Translations under genes and position numbers: made by a program | The notes under the pieces: model-generated | The model's input: only the letters and a program-made list of their open reading frames with translations | Database searches by the model: none | What the model was told of the DNA's origin: nothing | In this document: positions 52,174 to 62,283 of the stretch, piece after piece | Layout of the letters: each line of letters begins with the position of its first letter | How positions within the stretch are numbered: position 1 is the stretch's first letter | From: Bacteroidota bacterium | GTDB lineage: Bacteria; Bacteroidota; Ignavibacteria; Palsa-1295 | Assembly: GCA_018266755.1 (NCBI GenBank) | Contig: JAFDZW010000005.1 | Span: 310,001 to 374,000 of the forward strand | Direction of reading: 5' to 3' | Length of the DNA stretch: 64,000 nt

Positions 52174-52305
52174 GCCATGGGGGTGGTTCATGAGAATGCG
52201 CCAATAAGATTCATGATGCTCCCCATCGCCAGAGAACATCCCCGCCGCTGGGAACAGATGCACCCGAAAAGCACTTAGAAAGCATATAGATCATTCGATA
52301 CGATC

Positions 52306-52557
52306 ATGGATAATCTTCAGTTGCTGATCACACTCGGAACTGAGTTCGAGGCACAGATCATTAAAGCAAAACTTGCCGAAGCCGGTATTGAAAGCCTTAT
52401 GCAGGTTGCCGATACCGACAACATGGTGCCGGCTTTGGATTATAGTCGGGGGGTCGGCATCTACGTCGAAGAAGCCGATTATGATGTTGCTCGTTCGATG
52501 ATCGATTCCGGCGAAGACGACCTCGATGACGACATGGAGATCGGCGTCGGCGACTGA
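52306..52557 (+). CDS. DUF2007-like small protein, 83 aa
   Basis: The short protein has LITLGTEFEAQIIKAKLAEAGI, then GIYVEEADYDVARSMI and an acidic tail (SGEDDLDDD). This matches the DUF2007 fold (putative signal-transducing protein), a small alpha-beta domain that may bind nucleotides or proteins. No catalytic residue is known. It lies between the exonuclease and mdh genes on the same strand. Confidence 0.7.
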   Translation: MDNLQLLITLGTEFEAQIIKAKLAEAGIESLMQVADTDNMVPALDYSRGVGIYVEEADYDVARSMIDSGEDDLDDDMEIGVGD

Positions 52558-52665
52558 GTGCGAAATGGCAGTTGTGAAGCGTACATGGTGAAGAAGTCAA
52601 CCGACTTCTTCTGTTGATTCGTCATTGATTCCTCCCGAACCAGCCTCAGCCAATCTTCGTTTTAG

Positions 52666-53655
<990 letters not shown>

Positions 53656-53676
53656 TAGGGGCATCGAATACTCTAC

Positions 53677-53704
53677 AAAAGGCGGCCGTTGTGCCGCCTT
53701 TTCT
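53677..53704 (+). terminator. Terminator of mdh
   Basis: AAAAGGCGGC (53677-53686) pairs with GCCGCCTTTT (53693-53702) with a six-base loop, ending in a T-run on the plus strand. Confidence 0.85.
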
Positions 53705-53774
53705 TTGCCCGATAGTAACTTTTACCAAAAAATGCAGTTGTAATAAGAGAGACCGAATATTTCTATCTGATATC

Positions 53775-54548
53775 ATGAAGACACGAATTCTCATCGCACT
53801 CGCAGCAGGGCTTCTCATCGCAGGCCTGCAATCCTGTAGTTCATCGTCAAGCCCTTCCGGTACCGATAATTCCTATACGCCGAAAACCGTGAAGTTCAAA
53901 CAAGGCTTTTCGGCGACCTATGATCTCTTTCTCACGGATACCACGAGTTCCGATCCAATCCTACAGGATTCAGCGCAACACAATGTTGTCGAAACCGTGT
54001 TGGATACCAATCGGTCTTACGGTGGCTACACGCATGTCACCAGCACGTACTTCGCGTCCTCTCCCGGGGATTCGAACTATTACTATCAGGATGCACAAGG
54101 AAATCTCTGGCGATACAACTATGGATTTAGCAGGTTGAATAGTTACTCGTTCCTGGTCGCGGCATTGGGCGGTCCTGTTGATGTGCATTGGGTACTTGTC
54201 GCGAAACCGGGTTCACCGGTTGGCACGACGTGGATTGCCAAGAACGACAGCGCTATCTTCCAGGCGTTAGGCAATGCAAAAATTTACCTGAAGGATGTCG
54301 CAACCACGATGGCAGATACCACCTTCACGATCGGCGGACAGTCGGTGCCGACGACACACGTCCAACATATGGTCACCGCTACTGATGCCTCGGGTGTTGC
54401 ATTCAAAGGCTCGATCGAGATTGACACTTATATTTCTACCGAGCTCGGAATCACGGTTGAGGACTTCTTCCATCACTCGACGATCGCCAGCCCGACATAT
54501 AATGCGAAAGCTCGTGGATCACTGAAGATCATGACATCGCATCAATGA
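53775..54548 (+). CDS. Lipoprotein of unknown function, 257 aa
   Basis: The signal peptide ends LQSC and is followed by a Ser-rich linker (SSSSSPSG). The mature part is strand-rich, with KTVKFKQGFSATYDLFL, SYGGYTHVTSTYFA and STELGITVEDFFHH, which has the look of a beta-sandwich secreted or outer-membrane-associated domain. No cofactor or active-site residue is visible. The ATG at 53775 is chosen to begin at the lipoprotein signal. It is a single gene, closed by a bidirectional terminator. Confidence 0.65.
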   Translation: MKTRILIALAAGLLIAGLQSCSSSSSPSGTDNSYTPKTVKFKQGFSATYDLFLTDTTSSDPILQDSAQHNVVETVLDTNRSYGGYTHVTSTYFASSPGDSNYYYQDAQGNLWRYNYGFSRLNSYSFLVAALGGPVDVHWVLVAKPGSPVGTTWIAKNDSAIFQALGNAKIYLKDVATTMADTTFTIGGQSVPTTHVQHMVTATDASGVAFKGSIEIDTYISTELGITVEDFFHHSTIASPTYNAKARGSLKIMTSHQ

Positions 54549-54565
54549 TTAGAATGAGCATTACA

Positions 54566-54596
54566 CAAAAAGAGCGGCTTCTGGCCGCTCTTTTCG
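54566..54596. terminator. Bidirectional terminator between the lipoprotein and the FAD-oxidase genes
   Basis: AAAAGAGCGGC (54567-54577) pairs with GCCGCTCTTTT (54584-54594) with a short loop and both A- and T-runs. It serves converging genes. Confidence 0.85.
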
Positions 54597-54602
54597 TTTG
54601 GA

Positions 54603-56024
54603 TCAATTTCCGAGCAATCGCCGAGAGAGATCGGTCTGAAGAATGTTCTCGGGGTCGAGTCGCTGCTTGAGACTCTTGAGTCGCTGGAGTGTCTCCGCAC
54701 CCAAGAACTGCTCCAAGTCATTCGGACGCAACGTTGCATCTTTAGCAAAGTAGAACTTCCCCCCAGCCCGCAGTACTTCTTCATTCATGTGGTGACAGAG
54801 ATCCCACAACAGTGCACGATTCTTCTCGGTCACCTTGTAGTCTAAAGCCATCGAATAACCGTCCACTGCATGTGACACCAAGAACCTGTCAGGTCTATGG
54901 CGCTTAAAAACAGCAAGGTACGGGATGATACCGGCCGCCTGGCTCATCTCGATCTGCTTCGTGAACACTGCTTCCGCGGACTCCTTCGGCAAAAAAGACT
55001 GATACTGTATAAGACCACCCTTGCCATACGACCTCTTCCAACCGGGGACATAATCAAGCAAGAAAGCGAACTCGGCATGCGACTGGTCATAGATCGGCTT
55101 TGCGATGAGCGGTAGCCGGCTCAACCAGTAACGGGTGGTATTGATAATCCGCATTCCAAGACGATTCGAAAACGGTCGCATAAGCAGCCACACGATCGAC
55201 TTCGGAATGAAACCGAGGATCGTATCGGGCAGGATCTGATTCTTCACCTGAAGCGTCTGCGATGGGAAATGATCCTCATCCGGCTTCAGATAGTTCGCCT
55301 GGTGAACGATCGAGCGGCCGAGCTTCTCTCCGGAAGTGAAGCAATCCGTCCAACCAACGAGATAATCGCTCTCAGGGATGTGCTTGTCAAAGATCTCGAA
55401 CTGCCCGTGCAGATTCTTGGACGTGTACGCTTTGACATGCAGGCGGCCGCTGTAGACCTTCTTCATCCGCATCGTCACCTTCGTGAAGCAGCCGAGGATA
55501 CCAAAGCTTGAGATAGCGGAGTAGAAGATCTCGGGGTTACCATCGGGCGTGGCTGTGATCAGTTCGCCGTTCGGGCAAAGAAAATCAAAGGAGAGGACGT
55601 GTTCACCGATCGGGCCAACTTTGAAATTGTTCTTGCCATGAATGTTCATCCCGAGCGCACCACCGATCGTCGGGTACATCGTCCCCGAAACCACCGGTGG
55701 CCACCAACCGTCTTCGATGATGTACTTCCAGAGTTGCTCGATCGTCACGCCCGGCTCCATCGTAATGATGCCGGACGCAGGATCCCATTCGAGGATCCGG
55801 TTCATTCGCGTGAGGTCGAGGACGATGTTCTCCGCGCCTGTTGCTCCGTCACCGTACGTTCGGCCGGAGCCACGAAGGGTGACTGCCCTACCGGTCTTGC
55901 GCGCAAGTTCGAAAACTTCGCGAATGCCATCGACTGACGTCGGCCGATAGACATAACCGAAGCTCGATACTGCTCCGCCCCAGCCGTCTACCTTCTCGAG
56001 ATGATCTACCGGTAGCAGCGCCAT
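54603..56024 (-). CDS. DprE1-like FAD-binding oxidase, about 473 aa
   Basis: The N-terminal FAD domain has RPTSVDGIREVFELARK, TLRGSGRTYGDGA, MEPGVTIEQLWKYI and GTMYPTIGGALGMNIHGKN, in the order of PCMH-type flavoproteins. The close relative is decaprenyl-phosphoryl-ribose oxidase DprE1, whose substrate in actinobacteria is a polyprenyl-phosphate sugar. Further blocks (FSYGKGGLIQYQSFLP-type, and FAKDATLRPNDLEQF) agree. The ATG at 56024 shares one base with the stop of the SDR gene before it (TAATG). Together they would oxidise and reduce a lipid-linked sugar to epimerise it. Sugar and lipid here are unknown. Confidence 0.75.
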   Translation of the reverse strand: MALLPVDHLEKVDGWGGAVSSFGYVYRPTSVDGIREVFELARKTGRAVTLRGSGRTYGDGATGAENIVLDLTRMNRILEWDPASGIITMEPGVTIEQLWKYIIEDGWWPPVVSGTMYPTIGGALGMNIHGKNNFKVGPIGEHVLSFDFLCPNGELITATPDGNPEIFYSAISSFGILGCFTKVTMRMKKVYSGRLHVKAYTSKNLHGQFEIFDKHIPESDYLVGWTDCFTSGEKLGRSIVHQANYLKPDEDHFPSQTLQVKNQILPDTILGFIPKSIVWLLMRPFSNRLGMRIINTTRYWLSRLPLIAKPIYDQSHAEFAFLLDYVPGWKRSYGKGGLIQYQSFLPKESAEAVFTKQIEMSQAAGIIPYLAVFKRHRPDRFLVSHAVDGYSMALDYKVTEKNRALLWDLCHHMNEEVLRAGGKFYFAKDATLRPNDLEQFLGAETLQRLKSLKQRLDPENILQTDLSRRLLGN

Positions 56025-56788
56025 TAGAAGGTGAGCCTGCGGAAAATAAAGGACGGAAGCGAATGGAGAATGAACGAGATCAGTCTCCAACGGGACGGAA
56101 TGTACTTCACGACGACACCGCGACGTGCAGCCTTGAGGGTTTGTCGTGCAACTTCATCGGCCGTCGTGAGCCACAACTTCGTCGGAGAGTTTTTGGACAT
56201 CGCCGTATCCACTACTCCTGGCTTGATGGTCGTAACACTCACACCCCGACGGGACAAACGATTCCTCAGCGATTCCAAATACGTCGAGAGTGCCGCTTTC
56301 GAGACGTTGTATGCCGGACTGCCGACTCGGCCTCGCTCGCCTGCGATCGAGGAGATGCCGACGATGCAGCCTTCCTCGAGCGAATGGAAGCGCTTGGCCG
56401 CTTCGTTGAGCCATGCCATCGCACCGAGGAGGTTGACGTCAACGATCGCCTTGTCAGTCTCGAACGTGTACTCATCCATCGCGACATAGGGCATCATACC
56501 CGCACCGTAGACGATGAGGTCAAGCCCGCCAAGATCCTTGGTGATACGCTGGAAGAGCTCCGGTACTTCGGCAAAGTTCGTTACGTCGTGTGCATAGGTG
56601 TGGAAGCGAGCGGCAGCACCTCCCTGCGTTGCGATCACCGAGGCAGCGGCAGCGACGCGCTTCATTGCATCCTCATTGCGCGACACGAGTGCCACCGAGA
56701 CGCCCTGACGGGCAAGCTCCATTACGAGTGCCTCGCCGATGCCCTGTGACGCCCCTACGACGATTGCGTGTTTCCAGCGTTTTTTCAT
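56024..56788 (-). CDS. DprE2-like short-chain dehydrogenase, 254 aa
   Basis: A short-chain dehydrogenase with GASQGIGEAL for NAD(P), a NLLGAMAWLNEA-type strand, SSIAGERG with the catalytic Ser, and SPAYNVSKAAL with Tyr-x-x-x-Lys. Length 254 equals DprE2, the keto-reductase that pairs with DprE1. It is coupled with the FAD-oxidase gene by a one-base TAATG overlap. The hydrophobic C-terminus (ILHSLPSFIFRRL) could associate with the membrane, as would be expected for a lipid-linked substrate. Confidence 0.8.
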   Translation of the reverse strand: MKKRWKHAIVVGASQGIGEALVMELARQGVSVALVSRNEDAMKRVAAAASVIATQGGAAARFHTYAHDVTNFAEVPELFQRITKDLGGLDLIVYGAGMMPYVAMDEYTFETDKAIVDVNLLGAMAWLNEAAKRFHSLEEGCIVGISSIAGERGRVGSPAYNVSKAALSTYLESLRNRLSRRGVSVTTIKPGVVDTAMSKNSPTKLWLTTADEVARQTLKAARRGVVVKYIPSRWRLISFILHSLPSFIFRRLTF

Positions 56789-56850
56789 CGCGCACTAAAA
56801 CAGCGTTTGGATTAAGGGGGTTGCGGGGAGAATTGGGCAATTAAGAATAC

Positions 56851-56880
56851 AAAAGACCCGGCCCACTGGCCGGGTCTTCT
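56851..56880 (-). terminator. Terminator of the dnaE-trxA unit
   Basis: AAAAGACCCGGCC (56851-56863) pairs with GGCCGGGTCTT (56868-56878), read leftwards from the trxA stop. On the minus strand the stem ends in TTTTG. Confidence 0.8.
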
Positions 56881-56904
56881 CTTACTCCTATCGGAGACGA
56901 TCGC

Positions 56905-57237
56905 TTAGTTCAGATGCGCGTTGAGCTTCTCAACCAGCTTCTGCTTGCCGACGGCGCCGATGATCATATCGACCGGCTTGCCGCCCTTGAAGATCATGAG
57001 CGTCGGCACCGAACGGATGCCGTAGTTCATCGAGATCTGCGGGTTTTCGTCCACATCGACCTTGCCGATGACGAAGCGACCGGCATATTCACCGGCGAGC
57101 TCTTCGACGATAGGGTCGATCATGCGGCACGGGCCGCACCAGGTTGCGCCAAAGTCTACCAAGACCGGCTTTTCGTTCTGCAGTACATCACGATCAAAAG
57201 TTGCATCCTCAAAATGAAGAGGGCCTGCGGTTGTCAT
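56905..57237 (-). CDS. trxA: Thioredoxin, 110 aa
   Basis: Classical thioredoxin: [19 protein letters not shown] with Cys34 and Cys37, the buried KVDVDENP, and cis-Pro in [15 protein letters not shown]. It reduces protein disulfides in the cytoplasm. Length is normal. It follows dnaE by 40 bp on the same strand and may share its transcript. A terminator lies 25 bp after the stop. Confidence 0.95.
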   Translation of the reverse strand: MTTAGPLHFEDATFDRDVLQNEKPVLVDFGATWCGPCRMIDPIVEELAGEYAGRFVIGKVDVDENPQISMNYGIRSVPTLMIFKGGKPVDMIIGAVGKQKLVEKLNAHLN

Positions 57238-57277
57238 ACGTTTCGATTCCTTTCTATGAATTCGGTTTTAGAATGGT

Positions 57278-60200
57278 TTACGATCTGAAGAGCACGGTGT
57301 TTCGCCCGAAAGCGGACTCATACTCCGCTACCAACGCATCGTCGGCAGCTACGTTAAACGTCTCGGGTAGCTTGTAGTGATGTACTGCTGCCGTGTGCGG
57401 ATTTTCAACAGCGACGTATGCGCTGCGGTTTCCCTTGTGTTTGCCGATGATCGTCTTCACCTCATCGAGCAATTTCGCCGTCGGCTGCCCGCCTTCGGTC
57501 AGCTTGAATACCACCCCGCGAACCTGCTTCTTACGGACTTCCGGGATCGGCATCGCCTCCGATACCGTGATGCTCGCAGCATCGTTGATCGCGTTCTTGC
57601 GGACCTTGCCGCTGATGGCGATCGGTTGTTCATCCACTACAAAGTCTTTGTACTTTTCGTACGAATCGCCCCAGAAGACGAAATCGCACTTGCCCGAAAA
57701 GTCTTCGACGCTCACGATAGCGAAAGCCTTCCCTTCGCGGCTGAGCTTCTTTGTCACCCCAACTATGACGCCGAGCACGAACACGTCGTCGCCCTGCTTC
57801 ATGTCGCCGAGTTCGCTCAGCTTCACCGATGCGAAGCTCTGCGCGTCGATCCGGTACGGTTCAAGCGGATGCCCGCTGACGTAGAAACCGAGGATCGCCT
57901 TCTCTTTCGAAAGCAGATCGCGGTCGCTAAATACCGTCGTCGTGCTGGTTAGATGCGGCTCATGGGTCACAAGATTCTCACCGCCGCCAAAAAGATTATC
58001 CTGGCCCTGCGAGTTCATCTTCGAGGACACCGAGCCGTATTCGATCGCTTTTTCGATATTCGCGAACACATCAGAGCGGTACTGCGCGATCGAGGTACCG
58101 TCCGGCTTCGTCGAATCGAACGCCCCGGAGAGCGTCAGCGCTTCGATCGCACGCTTGTTCACGAGCTTCGAATCGATGCGATTCGTAAAATCAAAGATGG
58201 ACTTGTACGGGCCGTTCTTCAAGCGTTCGGCGACGATGGCTTGCGCCGCCTTTTCGCCCACGTTTTTACAGCCGGCCAGACCGAAGCGGATACCCTGCTC
58301 CGTCGGCGTGAACATAAGGAGACTTGAATTCACGTCCGGGGGCAGGGTCGGGATGCCGAAGCGCTTTCCCTCGTCGATGAGCTGCACGACGTAATCCGTC
58401 GAGTTCATCTCGTGCGTCATGTTCGCCGCGAGGAATTCGGCCGTGTAGTGCGCCTTTAGATACGCAGTCTGATATGCGACGAACGAGTACGCAACCGAGT
58501 GCGACTTGTTGAACGCGTAGCTCGCGAATTTGACGAGACGATCCCATATTTCGGAGGCAACCTTGTCGGGTACAGTCCGTTCTGCCGCACCTTTGATGAA
58601 GGTCGCCTTCATCGCTTCCATCTTCGCGAGGTCCTTCTTGCCCATTGCACGGCGGACCTCATCTGCTTTCGCGAGCGTGAAGCCTGCGAGGTCGCGCACG
58701 ACCTGCATCACCTGCTCCTGGAAGACGATGACTCCGTAAGTATCCTTCAGGATCGGCTCAAGCAACTGGTGATCGTATTCGATCTGCTTTTTGCCGTGCT
58801 TACGGTCGATGAAGTCGGGGATATTATCCATCGGCCCCGGCCGATAGAGCGCGTTCATCGAGGCCAGATCTTCCATGTTCTCCGGCTTGAGCGAACGCAT
58901 GTAGTTCTGCATCGGCGGAGAGTCGAACTGGAAGACGGCGAGCGTATCGCCTCTGCCGAAGAGCTCATACGTCTTCGGGTCGTCGAGCGGGATGGCGTTG
59001 ATATCGAGCTTGACCCCATGCTGCTGCTCGATGAGGGCAAGCGTCGTGTCGATGATCGAGAGCGTACGCAGCCCAAGGAAGTCCATCTTGAGAAGACCGG
59101 CGTCCTCGATGTCCTTCATCGAATACTGCGTGACCAAATCGTCTTCGTTCGGCGACTTGTAGAGCGGGACGAAGTTCGAAATGTCACCCGGCGCGATCAC
59201 GACACCGGCCGCATGCTTGCTCGATGCACGGGCAAAGCCTTCGAGCACGAGCGAGTTCTTGATCAGGTTTTCAAGCTTCTCTTTCCATTCGGTACGTGCA
59301 TACTTCGCTAGTACCGACTTCATCTCCGGCAGTTCGATCGCCTCTTTGAGCGGTGTGACCTTCCCCATCACGACCGGGATGCACTCCGTGAGTTCGCCGA
59401 TGATGTTCAGCGGTACGCCGAGCACGCGCCCGACATCTTTGAGAACGGCACGCGCCGAGAGCGTCGAGAACGTAATGATCTGCGCAACCGACTCGTTGCC
59501 GTACTTCTCTTTGACGTAGGAGATGACACGCTCGCGCTTGTCGTCCGAGAAGTCGATGTCGATATCGGGCATGCTCACTCGATCCGGGTTCAGGAATCGC
59601 TCGAAGAGCAGATTGTACTTGATCGGATCGACGTTCGTGATCCCGAGCGCATACGCAACAAGCGAGCCTGCTGCCGAACCACGGCCCGGACCGACACTCA
59701 CCCCACGATTGCGAGCCTCGGCGATGAAATCCTGGGTGATCAGGAAGTAGCCCGGATAGCCCATCTTCTTGATGACGCCGAGCTCGAACTCTGCACGCTC
59801 GCGTAGGTTTGAATCAAGCGTAGAGTACCGTCGGTCGAGGCCTTCCCACGTCAACTTTTCGAGGTACTCGTCAAGCGTCGAGACACCTGCGTTCTCCGGG
59901 ATCGGAAACACTGGCATCTTGAGATCTTTTGGCAACTCGAGATTGATCTTGTCCGCGATCGCAAGCGTGTTCTCGATCGCCCCGTCGTACTCCTTGAAGA
60001 GCTGCTGCATCTCCTTCGCCGAACGGAAGTAATTCTCGGCCGTGCCGTAGCGGAGCTTATTTACATCCGGCGGCGAATCTTTGTCGGCGTCCTTGATGTA
60101 AAGCAGCACGTTGTGCGGGACGGCATGCTCCGGGACGATGTAATGCGAGTCATTGGTGCACACGAGGTTTAGCCCAACCTCTCTCGCGAGTTTCGGCGCG

Positions 60201-60787
60201 GCCGCAAGTACCTTTTGCTCGGGATCGAGGTGATGATTCTGGATCTCGATATAGAAGTCGTTATCGAAGATATCCTTGTAGAGCGAGGCGACTTGCTTCG
60301 CTTTGTCGTACTCACCTGCGATCAGATACGGCGAGACCACCCCGCCGGCGCACGCCGAAAGCGCCACGAGGCCGTCGCGATGTTCGCGAAGCAGATCGAC
60401 GTCGATGCGCGGCTTGTAGTAGAATCCCTCCGTGTGCCCTTTCGTGACGAGCTTCATGAGGTTCTTGTAGCCCGTCAGGTCCTTCGCCAGGAGGATAAGG
60501 TGATGATAGAACTTCTTCTTGCCGGTCGGGTCGGTAAACGCTTCCCGCTCAAGGCGGGAGCCGTGCGAAAGGATATACATTTCGCAGCCGATGATCGGCT
60601 TCACCCCCTCCGCTTTGGCAGCTTTGTAGAATTCGTACGCGCCAAACATCACGCCGTGATCGGTCAGGGCGACCGCCGGCATCTCGAACTTCTTCGCCTG
60701 CTTGACAAGGTCCTTGACACTACAAGCACCGTCAAGCAACGAATAGTACGTGTGATTATGAAGATGGACGAAATCGGATTGGGGCAT
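57278..60787 (-). CDS. dnaE: DNA polymerase III alpha subunit, 1169 aa
   Basis: N-terminal PHP domain (FVHLHNHTYYSLLDGA, ALTDHGVMFGAYEF), polymerase core with the catalytic acids in VSMPDIDIDFSDD, GRGSAAGSLVAYALGI, and YRPGPMDNIPDFI. A helix-hairpin-helix and an OB domain follow near the C-terminus. It is the replicative polymerase subunit that extends DNA 5'-3'. Length is normal and the HHH/OB end is complete. The start ATG at 60787 leads directly into the PHP domain. It is followed by trxA. Confidence 0.97.
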   Translation of the reverse strand: MPQSDFVHLHNHTYYSLLDGACSVKDLVKQAKKFEMPAVALTDHGVMFGAYEFYKAAKAEGVKPIIGCEMYILSHGSRLEREAFTDPTGKKKFYHHLILLAKDLTGYKNLMKLVTKGHTEGFYYKPRIDVDLLREHRDGLVALSACAGGVVSPYLIAGEYDKAKQVASLYKDIFDNDFYIEIQNHHLDPEQKVLAAAPKLAREVGLNLVCTNDSHYIVPEHAVPHNVLLYIKDADKDSPPDVNKLRYGTAENYFRSAKEMQQLFKEYDGAIENTLAIADKINLELPKDLKMPVFPIPENAGVSTLDEYLEKLTWEGLDRRYSTLDSNLRERAEFELGVIKKMGYPGYFLITQDFIAEARNRGVSVGPGRGSAAGSLVAYALGITNVDPIKYNLLFERFLNPDRVSMPDIDIDFSDDKRERVISYVKEKYGNESVAQIITFSTLSARAVLKDVGRVLGVPLNIIGELTECIPVVMGKVTPLKEAIELPEMKSVLAKYARTEWKEKLENLIKNSLVLEGFARASSKHAAGVVIAPGDISNFVPLYKSPNEDDLVTQYSMKDIEDAGLLKMDFLGLRTLSIIDTTLALIEQQHGVKLDINAIPLDDPKTYELFGRGDTLAVFQFDSPPMQNYMRSLKPENMEDLASMNALYRPGPMDNIPDFIDRKHGKKQIEYDHQLLEPILKDTYGVIVFQEQVMQVVRDLAGFTLAKADEVRRAMGKKDLAKMEAMKATFIKGAAERTVPDKVASEIWDRLVKFASYAFNKSHSVAYSFVAYQTAYLKAHYTAEFLAANMTHEMNSTDYVVQLIDEGKRFGIPTLPPDVNSSLLMFTPTEQGIRFGLAGCKNVGEKAAQAIVAERLKNGPYKSIFDFTNRIDSKLVNKRAIEALTLSGAFDSTKPDGTSIAQYRSDVFANIEKAIEYGSVSSKMNSQGQDNLFGGGENLVTHEPHLTSTTTVFSDRDLLSKEKAILGFYVSGHPLEPYRIDAQSFASVKLSELGDMKQGDDVFVLGVIVGVTKKLSREGKAFAIVSVEDFSGKCDFVFWGDSYEKYKDFVVDEQPIAISGKVRKNAINDAASITVSEAMPIPEVRKKQVRGVVFKLTEGGQPTAKLLDEVKTIIGKHKGNRSAYVAVENPHTAAVHHYKLPETFNVAADDALVAEYESAFGRNTVLFRS

Positions 60788-60848
60788 ACAAGAGTTACAA
60801 AACGAATTGGGATCGAAGTGTTCGTAGAGTTATTAACAATTGCCAAAA

Positions 60849-61010
60849 TCACTGGAGGACCAGCACCCTTACCTCGCTCATCTCCTCCATCACAAAGCGG
60901 ACTCCCTCCCTGACGAAGCCGAAGTCATTTACGCCACTATACGGCATCGTGTCAATCCGGAAGGTATTGGTATCATTGATAATTAGGTCGACAAATTCAA
61001 GCATTTCATA
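60849..61010 (-). pseudogene. Remnant of an aldehyde dehydrogenase C-terminus
   Basis: About 54 codons, without a credible start, match the extreme C-terminus of NAD(P)-aldehyde dehydrogenases. LIINDTNTFRIDTMPYSGV stands for the usual INDS-x-TFR-x-D-x-MPYGGV and is followed by FGFVREGVRFVMEEMSEV. The catalytic Cys and Glu regions are absent and nothing on the upstream side continues the frame, so this is a decayed fragment. Substitutions at normally fixed glycines (YSGV, DFGF) also fit loss of function. Confidence 0.65.
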
Positions 61011-61105
61011 AAAAGCTTGACCTTGGTTCGGCAAGCTATGCTGAGGGTCGCATCCAAGCTATGCTACTCTTGAGTTGACGTAAGACAATACGGAGTGGCC
61101 ACCAA

Positions 61106-61136
61106 CAAAAAAGCGGCCTGGAGGCCGCTTTTATTC
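61106..61136 (-). terminator. Terminator of tRNA-Thr
   Basis: AAAAGCGGCC (61109-61118) and GGCCGCTTTT (61123-61132) form a stem with a four-base loop. On the minus strand, reading from the tRNA at 61142-61214, the second arm is followed by T. Confidence 0.8.
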
Positions 61137-61141
61137 TTCTG

Positions 61142-61214
61142 AGCCACCCACCGGACTTGAACCGGTGACCTGCTGATTACGAATCAGCTGCTCTACCAAC
61201 TGAGCTAGGGTGGC
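61142..61214 (-). tRNA. tRNA-Thr (anticodon CGT)
   Basis: On the minus strand the cloverleaf is acceptor GCCACCC/GGGTGGC, D-arm GCTC/GAGC, anticodon stem GCTGA/TCAGC with loop TTCGTAA (CGT), T-arm ACCGG/CCGGT with TTCAAGT. CCA is not encoded. Confidence 0.93.
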
Positions 61215-61356
61215 GAAATTGAGCCGTTAAAACGAGGGTAGGTCGGTTATGGGTTCCGCAGGAATATTGAAATTTGAGAGTTAGATGATGGGCGGAGTAG
61301 TCAGTAGTGAGTAGCCAGTAGTCAGGATGCACAGCCGATTTTACATTTGCCCGCGT

Positions 61357-61683
61357 TCAGGTGGCAGGCGGGTACCACACGATCTCGATCACGTTGCCGT
61401 TGGGGTCGGTGAAGTAAAAGGATTCGCTGCGGTCTCGGTGGAGTTTGACCGGCCGGTTGTGCTCGTCGGCGAGGCGCTGGAGTTCGTCGCGGGTCTCGAC
61501 GCGAAAGCAGATATGCGGCGGATGTTCGGAAGGCGTGACCAGGGCGATACGGGCGCCACAGACGCTCAAAAAGGCCCAGGAGTTGTCCTGGTACAGCACA
61601 TCGACATCGGCAAAATGCTGCAGGTAGAAGTCGATAGTCCCCGAAATATCGTTACATTCTGTTGCGACGTGGTCGAAGGTCAT
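61357..61683 (-). CDS. VOC/glyoxalase-fold protein, 108 aa
   Basis: The protein starts MTFDHVATECNDISGTIDFY and has two beta-alpha-beta-beta-beta modules, with ICFRVETRDEL and FYFTDPNGNVIEIVWY. The His near residue 5 and the late Glu are the usual metal ligands of the vicinal-oxygen-chelate fold. The family includes glyoxalases, dioxygenases and resistance proteins, so function is open. It converges on nothing, and lies between tRNA-Thr and the DUF4149-like gene. Confidence 0.8.
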   Translation of the reverse strand: MTFDHVATECNDISGTIDFYLQHFADVDVLYQDNSWAFLSVCGARIALVTPSEHPPHICFRVETRDELQRLADEHNRPVKLHRDRSESFYFTDPNGNVIEIVWYPPAT

Positions 61684-61786
61684 GGCTGTTTCCGTAATAT
61701 TGAACGTTCGTGATCGACTCAGTTAAAACAAACGGACAACTGGTTCGTATTGTTATACGTGCTCATCGCAAAACTACGACAAAAAG

Positions 61787-62281
61787 ATGATTCTGTCAAT
61801 CCTGAAGTCTTTGTCACTTGGCGTATGGTTGGGTTCTCTGTTGATGCTCGGCATTGCGGTTGCGGCGCCGATATTCCAGGAATTGCCCTCTCGAACACTG
61901 GCGGGGCATGTCAACGGGATCATTCTGTCCCGGATGAACCTGATCGAATGGGTCTGCGGAACGCTGGCCTTGGTGACCTCGATCGTGTTACTAATGGTCA
62001 ATTGGAACGGCGAATTCAGGATGCTTCGGATCGCCGAAACAGCGGTGCTATTCGTGACGGTGACCCTCCTATGGATCTACTCGACGCGGATCACCTCGAG
62101 AATGGATGAATTGAAACAGACGATTGGCGATTTCGACCACCCGAGAGAAGAAGTGACCTATGTCCAGGCCAAGGCCGAGTTCGACGATCTGCACAAACTC
62201 TACACCAAGCTCGTCGGTGCGAATATGATCCTCATCACATCGGCATTTGTACTGTCGATCGTCAATACCCGGCAAGGCTAG
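61787..62281 (+). CDS. DUF4149-like membrane protein, 164 aa
   Basis: Four hydrophobic segments (about 8-28, 52-70, 80-98, 138-158) with the motif WLGSLLMLGIAVAAPIFQEL at the start and FDDLHKLYTKLVGANMIL near the end. This fits DUF4149, a four-helix inner-membrane family with an N-terminal Trp-Gly and a late His. Function is unknown in the family. It stands alone on the plus strand and ends close to the zinc-ribbon gene (convergent). Confidence 0.6.
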   Translation: MILSILKSLSLGVWLGSLLMLGIAVAAPIFQELPSRTLAGHVNGIILSRMNLIEWVCGTLALVTSIVLLMVNWNGEFRMLRIAETAVLFVTVTLLWIYSTRITSRMDELKQTIGDFDHPREEVTYVQAKAEFDDLHKLYTKLVGANMILITSAFVLSIVNTRQG

Positions 62282-62283
62282 GC

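Noticed and set aside
61297-61325. Low-complexity AGTAGTCAGTAGT run
   Set aside because: Only a short irregular repeat of about 30 bp; no sign of a mobile element or regulatory site.
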